A stretch of DNA of 7,249 nt, from the NCBI GenBank assembly GCA_002336985.1, contig DDFE01000203.1, positions 229-7,477 on the forward strand. The letters run 5' to 3'. The notes beneath the pieces were generated by a model. It saw only the letters and a program-made list of their open reading frames with translations, did not search any database and was not told where the DNA came from. Made by a program: the position numbers and the translations under genes. This document shows, piece after piece, positions 1-5,805 of the stretch (position 1 is its first letter; each line of letters begins with the position of its first letter). This stretch comes from Sphingomonadales bacterium UBA1936. GTDB lineage: Bacteria > Pseudomonadota > Alphaproteobacteria > Sphingomonadales > Sphingomonadaceae.

Positions 1-356
1 TCACGACGGCGCTGATTCCGGGGCGCCCCGCGCCCCGGCTGATCAGCGACGCACAGATCGCCACCATGAAACCCGGCAGTGTCATCGTCGACCTCGCGGT
101 CGAAGCGGGCGGCAACGTCGAGGGCGCGGTCGCGGGGCAGGTGGTCGAGAAGCACGGCGTGAAGATCGTCGGGCACAAGAACGTGCCGTCGCGCCTCGCG
201 TCGGACGCGTCGGCGCTGTTCAGCCGCAACCTGTTCAACTTCTTCTCGGCCTTCTGGGACAAGGACGCGGGCAAGCCTGTGCTCGACGAGGAAATCGGCA
301 ATGCGATTCGCCTGACGCAGGGCGGCAAGGTCGTGAACGAGCGGCTGCTCGGCTAG
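1..356 (+). CDS. pntAA: NAD(P) transhydrogenase subunit alpha part 1 (NAD-binding domain I), C-terminal part
   Basis: This is the 3' end of the soluble NAD(H)-binding subunit of the proton-translocating transhydrogenase, which passes hydride between NAD(H) and NADP(H) on the cytoplasmic face of the inner membrane. The reading frame is open from base 3 (first codons T-T-A-L-I-P-G-R-P-A-P), so the gene starts outside the window; about 118 residues are visible. The stretch TTALIPGRPAPRLIS and the following KPGSVIVDLAVEAGGN block are hallmarks of the alanine dehydrogenase/PntA C-terminal domain, as is the GHKNVPSRLASDASALFSRN segment. The protein ends in KVVNERLLG with stop TAG at 354-356 and lacks the fused membrane segment of enterobacterial PntA, so this is the split alpha-1 form typical of alphaproteobacteria. 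The next gene starts 17 bp downstream in the same operon. The internal ATG at 66 is not a real start. Confidence 0.97.
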   Translation, partial: TTALIPGRPAPRLISDAQIATMKPGSVIVDLAVEAGGNVEGAVAGQVVEKHGVKIVGHKNVPSRLASDASALFSRNLFNFFSAFWDKDAGKPVLDEEIGNAIRLTQGGKVVNERLLG

Positions 357-373
357 ATAAAAAGGGGGCCGTC

Positions 374-655
374 ATGGACTTCATCAGCATTCTCTCCATT
401 TTCGTGATGGCTTGTTTCGTCGGCTATTATGTCGTCTGGTCGGTCACGCCCGCCCTGCACACCCCGTTGATGGCGGTGACCAACGCGATCTCGTCGGTCA
501 TCATCGTCGGTGCGCTGATCGCGGCTGCGGCGGCGGGTAGCGAGACGTCGAAGTGGCTCGGGCTGCTGGGCGTGGTGCTCGCCTCGGTCAACATCTTCGG
601 CGGGTTCGCGGTGACGGCGCGAATGCTGGCCATGTACAAGAAGAAGGATCGCTAG
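374..655 (+). CDS. pntAB: NAD(P) transhydrogenase subunit alpha part 2 (small membrane subunit)
   Basis: This 93-residue protein supplies the alpha-side membrane helices of transhydrogenase domain II. Three hydrophobic segments are visible, at about residues 3-24, 33-54 and 60-83, followed by a basic tail (MYKKKDR) consistent with a cytoplasmic C-terminus. The motif VGYYVVW followed by LHTPLMAVTNAISS is diagnostic and matches the C-terminal membrane part of fused PntA in enterobacteria; NIFGGFAVTARML lies in the last helix. The start ATG at 374 has a purine-rich ribosome-binding site (AAGGGGG, about 362-368) at good spacing. The gene sits between pntAA (17-bp gap) and pntB (4-bp gap), so the three are surely co-transcribed. 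Confidence 0.97.
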   Translation: MDFISILSIFVMACFVGYYVVWSVTPALHTPLMAVTNAISSVIIVGALIAAAAAGSETSKWLGLLGVVLASVNIFGGFAVTARMLAMYKKKDR

Positions 656-659
656 GGGG

Positions 660-2192
660 ATGGAGCATGTTGCACAGAACCCCTGGGTGGGTCTCGCCTA
701 TCTGATCTCCGGCGTCTGCTTCATCCTGGCGCTGCGCGGGCTGTCGAGCCCGGCGACGTCGCAGCGCGGCAACCGCTTCGGCATGGTCGGCATGCTGATC
801 GCGGTGGTCACGACGCTGGTCACGCATGTGCCAGGCGCGCTGTCTTCGATTTCGGCGCATGGCGAAATCTGCAATCAACTTTACGCCGAAGGCGGGACGC
901 AAGGCTCTGCATGCAAAGCCATTACCTACAATCCTGCATTTGTAGTTGATTGGATTACGGTTGCTCAGATCATTGCCGCCATCGCCATCGGCGCCGTCAT
1001 CGGCGTCACGACCGCGCGCAAGATCAAGATGACCGACATGCCGCAGCTTGTTGCGGCGTTCCACTCGCTCGTCGGTCTCGCTGCCGTGCTGGTCGCGGTC
1101 GCGGCGTTCATGAATCCGGTCGCGTTCGGTATCACGGACGAACTCGGCGCTATCCATGGCGCGAGCCGGATCGAAATGATTCTGGGCGTCGCCATCGGTG
1201 CGATCACGTTCAGCGGGTCGGTGATCGCGTTCCTGAAGCTCAACGGCAACATGAGCGGCAAGCCCATCCTGCTGCCTGCACGCCACATCATCAACATCGC
1301 GATGCTGCTCGCGATCGTGTTCTTCACTTATGGCTTCTACGACTCCCAGTCGCCGGTCGACTTCTGGATCGTCGTCGCACTCAGCTTCGTCATCGGGTTC
1401 CTGCTGATCGTGCCCATCGGCGGTGCGGACATGCCAGTCGTGGTGTCGATGCTGAACAGCTATTCGGGCTGGGCAGCGGCGGCGATGGGCTTCACGCTGC
1501 ACAACACCGCGATGATCATCACCGGCGCGCTGGTCGGATCTTCGGGTGCGATCCTGAGCTACATCATGTGCAAGGCGATGAACCGCAGCTTCATCAGCGT
1601 CATCGCGGGTGGCTTCGGCGCCGAGGCAAGCGCCGGTGGCGGCGAAGCCAAGGAACAGCGCCCGTGGAAGCGCGGCTCGGCCGAAGACGCGGCCTACATG
1701 ATGAAGCAATCGGACAGCGTCATCATCGTGCCCGGATACGGCATGGCGGTGGCGCAGGCGCAGCACGTGCTGCGCGAGATGGCCGACCTGCTGAAGAAGG
1801 AAGGCGTCAGCGTCAAATACGCCATCCATCCCGTCGCGGGCCGTATGCCCGGGCACATGAACGTGCTGCTCGCCGAGGCGAATGTTCCCTATGACGAGGT
1901 GTTCGAGCTGGAGGACATCAACTCCGAATTCGCGCAGACCGATGTCGCGTTCATCATCGGCGCGAACGATGTGGTGAATCCGGCGGCCAAGACCGACAAA
2001 TCATCGCCGATCTATGGCATGCCGGTATTCGACGTCGACAAGGCGAAGACGGTGTTCTTCATCAAGCGGTCGATGGGCGGTGTGGGTTATGCGGGCGTCG
2101 ACAATGACGTGTTCTACATGGACCAGACCATGATGCTGCTCGCCGATGCGAAGAAGATGGTCGAGGATATCGTCAAAGCCTTAGCCCACTAG
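660..2192 (+). CDS. pntB: NAD(P) transhydrogenase subunit beta (proton channel plus NADP-binding domain III)
   Basis: PntB carries most of the proton-conducting membrane domain II and the NADP(H)-binding domain III. Residues 1 to about 315 are mostly hydrophobic helices. They include the conserved membrane His (H135, in FHSLVGLAAVLV) and the GGADMPVVVSMLNSYSGWAA block with D257. Domain III starts near residue 350 with the nucleotide-binding VPGYGMAVAQAQ (357-368). HPVAGRMPGHMNVLLAEA (390-407), GANDVVNPAA (434-443) and KRSMGGVGYAGV (469-480) follow, so all key motifs are intact. At 510 residues it is longer than the roughly 460 of E. coli PntB. The excess lies largely near residues 57-97, between early helices, in a loop with C71 and C85 encoded by locally AT-richer DNA. 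The start at 660 follows the pntAB stop by 4 bp. The stop TAG shares a CTAG with the stop of the convergent regulator. Confidence 0.97.
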   Translation: MEHVAQNPWVGLAYLISGVCFILALRGLSSPATSQRGNRFGMVGMLIAVVTTLVTHVPGALSSISAHGEICNQLYAEGGTQGSACKAITYNPAFVVDWITVAQIIAAIAIGAVIGVTTARKIKMTDMPQLVAAFHSLVGLAAVLVAVAAFMNPVAFGITDELGAIHGASRIEMILGVAIGAITFSGSVIAFLKLNGNMSGKPILLPARHIINIAMLLAIVFFTYGFYDSQSPVDFWIVVALSFVIGFLLIVPIGGADMPVVVSMLNSYSGWAAAAMGFTLHNTAMIITGALVGSSGAILSYIMCKAMNRSFISVIAGGFGAEASAGGGEAKEQRPWKRGSAEDAAYMMKQSDSVIIVPGYGMAVAQAQHVLREMADLLKKEGVSVKYAIHPVAGRMPGHMNVLLAEANVPYDEVFELEDINSEFAQTDVAFIIGANDVVNPAAKTDKSSPIYGMPVFDVDKAKTVFFIKRSMGGVGYAGVDNDVFYMDQTMMLLADAKKMVEDIVKALAH

Positions 2193-2203
2193 GCATTGGC
2201 TAA
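2181..2203. terminator. Short dyad across the pntB/regulator convergent stops
   Basis: TTAGCC (2181-2186) and GGCTAA (2198-2203) form a perfect 6-bp inverted repeat around an 11-nt loop that contains the shared CTAG with both stop codons (2189-2192). There is no T-tract on either side, so it is at most a weak or bidirectional pause or termination signal. The arms are inside the coding ends of both genes. The function is inferred only from position. Confidence 0.25.
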
Positions 2204-2893
2204 CCGGCTATGTTCCGGCGCGAACGGGCTGAGGCCGAGCCATGCCTGCATGTGCGTGGCAAGCTTCGGGTCGCCCGTCAGCATCAGGCGATTATCGTCC
2301 ATGGCGCCGCGCACCGTGTCGCCGCCCATCCAGATGTCGGTCATCGTACGCAGGTCGCTCGAGACGTAAAGATCGACGTCATAGCCCGGATCGACCTGGC
2401 AAAGGTCGACGTCGGTTTCCGGCTCGACCACCAGCCAATAGGATCGCTCCGCTGCGGGCAGTTCGGGATAGCGGAACTGGATGACGTTGCGCTGCGGTGG
2501 CATCGGTTCGGGCACGAGGTTGCGCCGCATGTCCCACATCAAGAGCCCCGCATCGAGTTTTTCGAGCGATGCTTTTCGTTCGACCCAGCGTTGTCCCCAG
2601 ATCCCGAACGCCATGATGATCGGCTCCAGATCCCGGCCCGCGTCGGTCAGGTGATATTCGAAAATCCCGGGTTCCTTCGCCAGCGCGACACGCTCGATAA
2701 TGCCCGCCGCTTCGAGTTCCTTCAGCCGCTGTGACAGCAGGGCGGGAGACATGCGCGGAACACCTCTGCGCAAGTCGTTGAAACGCTTCGACCCCGAGAT
2801 CATCTCGCGCAGGACGATGACCGTCCAGCGCGTGCAAAGGACCTCCGCCGCCATCGCGACCGGACAGAACTGCAAGTAACTCCCGCGCGCCAT
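2189..2893 (-). CDS. HxlR-family winged-helix regulator with C-terminal SCP2-like domain
   Basis: This is a predicted DNA-binding regulator of 234 residues. The N-terminal part (about 5-105) is a MarR/HxlR-type winged helix. It has the family's CPV near the N-terminus (C10, the position of the redox-sensing Cys in some HxlR proteins), RWTVIVLREM in helix 1, then FNDLRRGVPRMSPALLSQRLKELEAAGII for the recognition region and wing. HxlR proteins usually end near 110-130 residues. Here about 100 more follow, with a pattern typical of SCP2 (sterol-carrier-like) domains: VDLYVSSDLRTMTDIWMGG, then LMLTGDPKLATHMQAWLGLSPFA. That domain could sense a hydrophobic or acyl ligand, which is inference. I chose ATG at 2893 because MARGSYLQFCPV matches usual HxlR starts. 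The in-frame ATG at 2911 has no ribosome-binding site and adds six unlikely residues. The gene is divergent from the flavoprotein gene, which is its most likely target. Confidence 0.88.
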   Translation of the reverse strand: MARGSYLQFCPVAMAAEVLCTRWTVIVLREMISGSKRFNDLRRGVPRMSPALLSQRLKELEAAGIIERVALAKEPGIFEYHLTDAGRDLEPIIMAFGIWGQRWVERKASLEKLDAGLLMWDMRRNLVPEPMPPQRNVIQFRYPELPAAERSYWLVVEPETDVDLCQVDPGYDVDLYVSSDLRTMTDIWMGGDTVRGAMDDNRLMLTGDPKLATHMQAWLGLSPFAPEHSRLANA

Positions 2894-2959
2894 CGCCCTA
2901 AACCCCAACATTGAAGATCGCAGCCGCCCGGCGAGTTCATTTTCTGTACCGGCCAGATT

Positions 2960-2973
2960 CAGTTCGTGAACTG
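2960..2973. promoter_or_regulatory. 14-bp palindrome, candidate regulator operator
   Basis: CAGTTCGTGAACTG is a perfect 6-bp inverted repeat around a 2-bp centre. It lies in the 138-bp divergent gap, about 67 bp upstream of the regulator ATG (2893) and about 59 bp upstream of the flavoprotein ATG (3032). HxlR proteins bind DNA as dimers at palindromes, so this is a natural site for autoregulation and control of the neighbour. A related half-site-like GAGTTCAT lies just before it (2933-2940), and a wider CCAG/CTGG pair (2953-2956, 2971-2974) overlaps it. I could not place convincing -35/-10 boxes in either direction. Confidence 0.5.
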
Positions 2974-3024
2974 GAGGGTCCGGATGCGGCGTGACAATTA
3001 TTCGTTACCACATCAGAACGGAGA
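2973..3024 (+). promoter_or_regulatory. Two alternative ribosome-binding sites for the flavoprotein gene
   Basis: Two in-frame ATGs each have a fair Shine-Dalgarno sequence. GGAGGG (2973-2978) lies 5 nt before ATG 2984, and GGAGA (3020-3024) lies 7 nt before ATG 3032. The first overlaps the end of the 14-bp palindrome. The second gives the protein start MTATVQLKVP, which reads like the usual beginning of this fold. The first would add a 16-residue basic/polar leader (MRRDNYSLPHQNGELK) of no recognisable kind. I favour 3032, but the upstream start is not excluded. Confidence 0.5.
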
Positions 3025-3031
3025 ATTGAAA

Positions 3032-4177
3032 ATGACCGCCACGGTTCAATTGAAGGTTCCTTATCCGGTGCCCGACTGGACCAGCCTCGCCGAGACAATC
3101 GCGATCGACATCGCTGCGTTTGCTGAGCGTCACGACGACGAGGCGAGCTTCGTATCCGAAAGCTATGCCCGGCTGCACGATGCCGAATTTTTTAAGGCGA
3201 TGGTGCCGGTCGAGTTTGGCGGCCACGGTGCCGATTATCGCGAGATGTGCGGCGTTATCCGCCACCTCGGCGCGGCCTGCGCGTCGACGGCGCTTGCCTT
3301 TGCCATGCATCAGCATCAGGTCGCAACCGCCGTCTGGCGTTGGCGCAACCAGAAGGCGCCGGTTGACGGACTGTTGAAACGCATCGCGAACGAGGACTTG
3401 ATCCTTGTGTCGAGCGGCGGGGCCGACTGGCTGGAAAGCGCCGGGACCGCGACGCAAGTCGAGGGTGGTTTCCGCATTAACGCGCGCAAGGGGTTCGCGT
3501 CGGGCTGTGTTGCCGGCGACCTGTTGATGACGAGTGTGGTCTTCGACGACCCCGCCGGCGGCCCGACTGTCCTTCACTTCGGCGTCCCGCTGAAAGCGGA
3601 AGGGGTGACGATCGAGGAGACCTGGCACACGATGGGAATGCGCGGCACCGGCTCGCACGATGTCGTGCTGGACAATGTGTTCGTGGCCGAAGCCTCGGTC
3701 TCCGGACGGCGGCCGCAAGGCAAGTGGCACCCTTTGTTCCACGCCATTTCCATGGTGGCGTTCCCGATGATCTATTCGGCCTATGTCGGCGTCGCGGATG
3801 GCGCCCGGGCCGCGGCGCTCTCGCTTGTCGGCGGGCGGCGTCAGTCGGCGGACCTACCCTATCTGGTCGGTGAAATGGACAATGCCCTGATGGTCGCGTC
3901 GCTCGCGCTGAACGACATGATCGCGAATGCCGAAAAGAACATGCCCGGTCCGGCGACCACGAGTCGCGCGATGGCGGGGCGGACACTTGCCGGCGATAAT
4001 GCGATCCGGACGGTAGAGAAAGCGCTCGAAGTCGCTGGTGGTCGGTCGTTCTATCGCAAGGCCGGGCTGGAGCACGCATTCCGCGACGTTCAGGGCGCCC
4101 GCTTCCATCCTATGCAGGAAAAGGCCCAGCTGCGCTTTTCAGGGCGGCTCGCGCTGGGTCTCGACATCGACGGCTGA
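3032..4177 (+). CDS. Acyl-CoA dehydrogenase-fold flavoprotein (possibly monooxygenase-like)
   Basis: This 381-residue cytoplasmic protein has the acyl-CoA dehydrogenase fold in full. A helical N-terminal domain (about 15-120) includes VPVEFGGHGADYREMC and the helix FAMHQHQVA. A middle beta domain (about 122-222) has LILVSSGGADWLESAGTA and the flavin/substrate-binding TWHTMGMRGTGSHDVVLDNVFV (198-218). A C-terminal helical domain follows. The C-terminus reads AGGRSFYRKAGLEHAFRDVQGARFHP (335-360). That resembles the acyl-CoA_dh_2 type found in DszC/HsaA-like flavin monooxygenases, which have a His in the RD-x(n)-H pattern, more than the YEGT catalytic-Glu segment of classical dehydrogenases. I see no Glu at the alternative helix-G position either. 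The substrate is unknown: a desaturating dehydrogenase acting on a CoA ester and a two-component monooxygenase are both possible. Divergent from the HxlR-SCP2 regulator, by which it is probably controlled. Confidence 0.85.
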   Translation: MTATVQLKVPYPVPDWTSLAETIAIDIAAFAERHDDEASFVSESYARLHDAEFFKAMVPVEFGGHGADYREMCGVIRHLGAACASTALAFAMHQHQVATAVWRWRNQKAPVDGLLKRIANEDLILVSSGGADWLESAGTATQVEGGFRINARKGFASGCVAGDLLMTSVVFDDPAGGPTVLHFGVPLKAEGVTIEETWHTMGMRGTGSHDVVLDNVFVAEASVSGRRPQGKWHPLFHAISMVAFPMIYSAYVGVADGARAAALSLVGGRRQSADLPYLVGEMDNALMVASLALNDMIANAEKNMPGPATTSRAMAGRTLAGDNAIRTVEKALEVAGGRSFYRKAGLEHAFRDVQGARFHPMQEKAQLRFSGRLALGLDIDG

Positions 4178-4195
4178 CCTGCCGGCACCGCTAAG

Positions 4196-4230
4196 CGAGG
4201 TGGCTGGGTTATTTTCGTCCAGCCACCTCG
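4196..4230 (+). terminator. Strong 12-bp stem-loop after the flavoprotein gene
   Basis: The arms CGAGGTGGCTGG (4196-4207) and CCAGCCACCTCG (4219-4230) are perfectly complementary over 12 bp around an 11-nt loop (4208-4218) rich in T. It starts 19 bp after the flavoprotein stop and ends 52 bp before the next ATG. No T-run follows on either strand, so it is not a textbook intrinsic terminator. It may still end the upstream transcript or protect its 3' end from exonucleases. It implies that the M20 gene has its own promoter, although I see no clear one. Confidence 0.55.
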
Positions 4231-4282
4231 ACACCGTTGTCATCCCGCGCTCTAATCTTCCTATCGAATAGGGAGATCAGCC

Positions 4283-5794
4283 ATGGACAAGACACGCCGC
4301 AGCCTCTTGAGTTCCGGTCTTATCGGCGCGGGCCTGCTTGCCGCACCCGGCGCGGCGTTTGCCGCCAGCGGCGACATGGCGAAGCTTGCGAAAGCGGTTG
4401 AGGCGGGGAACGACGCCGCGATCAAGCGTATCCAGGAATGGATCGCACTCCCTTCCATCGCCGCCGAAAACCGCGACATGCAGAAAGGCGCCGAGTACAT
4501 GGCGGCGCTGGCCAAGGATGCGGGTTTTCAGAAGGCGGAAATCATTCCGACCTCCGGCCATCCCGGCGTCTTCGCCACGCTTGATGCCGGAGCCAAGCGG
4601 ACGGTCGGCATCTATTTCATGTATGATGTGAAGCAGTTCGATCCGGCCGAATGGTCGTCACCGCCGCTGGAGGCGCGGATCGTCGACAAACCCGGTTTCG
4701 GCAAGGTCATTGTCGGTCGCGGGGCTATCAATCAAAAAGGCCCGGAGGCGACCTTCCTGTCGGCGCTTCACGCATTCCGCGCGTCGGGTACGAAACTGCC
4801 GGTCAACCTCGTGCTCGTGGCGGAAGGGGAAGAGGAGATCGGCTCGCCCAACTTCAAGGAACTGGTGACCAAGCCGCAAGTGCTTGCAGCGCTCAAGAAG
4901 TGTGAGGGCATCGTGATCCCCTCGGGCTGGCAGGACCGGCAGGGCAATGTCGACGTCAACCTGGGCGCAAAGGGCATTATCGAACTGGAATTGATCGCGA
5001 GCGGCAAGAAGTGGGGCCGCGGGCCAGCCAAGGACATCCATTCCAGCCTGAAGGCGATGGTCGATTCCCCGACGTGGCGGCTGGTGCAGGCGTTGCAGAC
5101 ATTGGTCAGCGCGGACGGCAACACGCCCGCGATCGACGGCTGGTTCGAAAATGTCCGGCCGCTGTCCGCACGCGAGAAGGCGCTGATCGCGGAGAACGCG
5201 CGCAACAACAACGAGGCGGATATGAAGACATCGCTGGGCGTGCCGCACTGGATCGACGATCTGCCGTTCCCGCAGGCGCTGGAACGCCTCGCATCGCAAC
5301 CGACGGTCAACATCGAGGGACTGGTCGCGGGTTATACCGGCCCGGGCGGCAAGACCGTGCTGCCCGCGCGCGCTGTCGCCAAGATCGATTGCCGCCTGGT
5401 CCCCAACCAGACGCGCGCCGAAGCGACGAAGAAACTACGCGCCCACCTCGACAAGCGTGGCTTCACCGATATCGAGGTCAACGTCTCCGGTGGCTACGAC
5501 CCGACCGAGACTGCCGAGGACAGCCGCGTCATCCGTGCGGAATTGGCGACCTACAAGAAGGCGGGCATCATCGCGACGATGACGCCGCGGCTCGCCGGGT
5601 CGTGGCCGGGCGCCGTGTTTACCGCGCCGCCGGTCTCGATCCCCGCGGGGCAGTTCGGTCTCGGTCACGGATCGGGTGCACATGCGCCGGACGAATATTA
5701 TGTGATCGAATCGAGCAATCCGAAGGTCGCGAGCCTGCCGCAGGCGACCCTCGGTTTCGCTGATTTCCTCTACCAGATGGCAGCGGTCAGCTAA
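4283..5794 (+). CDS. Tat-exported M20-family peptidase homologue with altered metal site
   Basis: This 503-residue protein has a twin-arginine signal peptide: TRRSLLSSG at 4-12, a hydrophobic core, and likely cleavage after AFA at 27. The mature part is M20 (carnosinase/ArgE/DapE/carboxypeptidase G2-like) in two domains. The catalytic region is about 35-235 plus 430-503, with an inserted dimerisation domain about 236-425. DPAEWSSPPLEA (120-131), VGRG (144-147), EGEEEIGS (181-188), DIHSS (251-255) and GAHAPDE (465-471) match family blocks. However, the usual GHYDVQP is FMYDVKQ (M113 replaces the metal His), the usual DDKG is NQKG (N150 replaces the bridging Asp), and the ISDN-like block is IPSG (S214 replaces Asp). 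D115, E184, E185, H253 and H467 remain. The start has GGGAGA (4271-4276). Periplasmic peptide or amide hydrolysis is the family expectation; activity of this variant is uncertain. Confidence 0.9.
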   Translation: MDKTRRSLLSSGLIGAGLLAAPGAAFAASGDMAKLAKAVEAGNDAAIKRIQEWIALPSIAAENRDMQKGAEYMAALAKDAGFQKAEIIPTSGHPGVFATLDAGAKRTVGIYFMYDVKQFDPAEWSSPPLEARIVDKPGFGKVIVGRGAINQKGPEATFLSALHAFRASGTKLPVNLVLVAEGEEEIGSPNFKELVTKPQVLAALKKCEGIVIPSGWQDRQGNVDVNLGAKGIIELELIASGKKWGRGPAKDIHSSLKAMVDSPTWRLVQALQTLVSADGNTPAIDGWFENVRPLSAREKALIAENARNNNEADMKTSLGVPHWIDDLPFPQALERLASQPTVNIEGLVAGYTGPGGKTVLPARAVAKIDCRLVPNQTRAEATKKLRAHLDKRGFTDIEVNVSGGYDPTETAEDSRVIRAELATYKKAGIIATMTPRLAGSWPGAVFTAPPVSIPAGQFGLGHGSGAHAPDEYYVIESSNPKVASLPQATLGFADFLYQMAAVS

Positions 5795-5805
5795 GGGGCA
5801 TTAGC
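5790..5805. other. Dyad formed by two convergent stop codons
   Basis: GCTAA (5790-5794) and TTAGC (5801-5805) form a perfect 5-bp inverted repeat around the 6-bp gap between the M20 stop and the methyltransferase stop. Each arm contains the TAA stop of one gene. The stem is too short and lacks a T-tract, so a terminator role is doubtful. The symmetry comes partly from having TAA at both ends. Confidence 0.3.

Noticed and set aside
20..40. GC-rich repeat-like run near the window start
   Set aside because: It encodes the conserved PGRPAPRL block of PntAA, so the pattern is explained by Pro/Arg codons.
588..1856. 422-codon open frame on the minus strand opposite pntB
   Set aside because: It is rich in Arg, His and Asp with no domain pattern, as expected for the antisense of a GC-biased membrane-protein gene. 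The pntB frame is unmistakable.
950..1894. 314-codon open frame in another plus-strand frame of pntB
   Set aside because: It is an Arg/His-rich shadow frame without recognisable motifs, fully inside pntB.
2894..2911. Longer start (ATG 2911) for the HxlR regulator
   Set aside because: No Shine-Dalgarno precedes it, and the added residues MLGFRA are not typical of the family.
4237..4267. Possible promoter TTGTCA with TATCGA before the M20 gene
   Set aside because: The 19-bp spacing is long and transcription would start in or after the ribosome-binding site at 4271-4276.
5011..5763. 250-codon plus-strand frame within the M20 gene
   Set aside because: It is a shadow frame with Arg/Gly-rich composition and no ribosome-binding site or domain.
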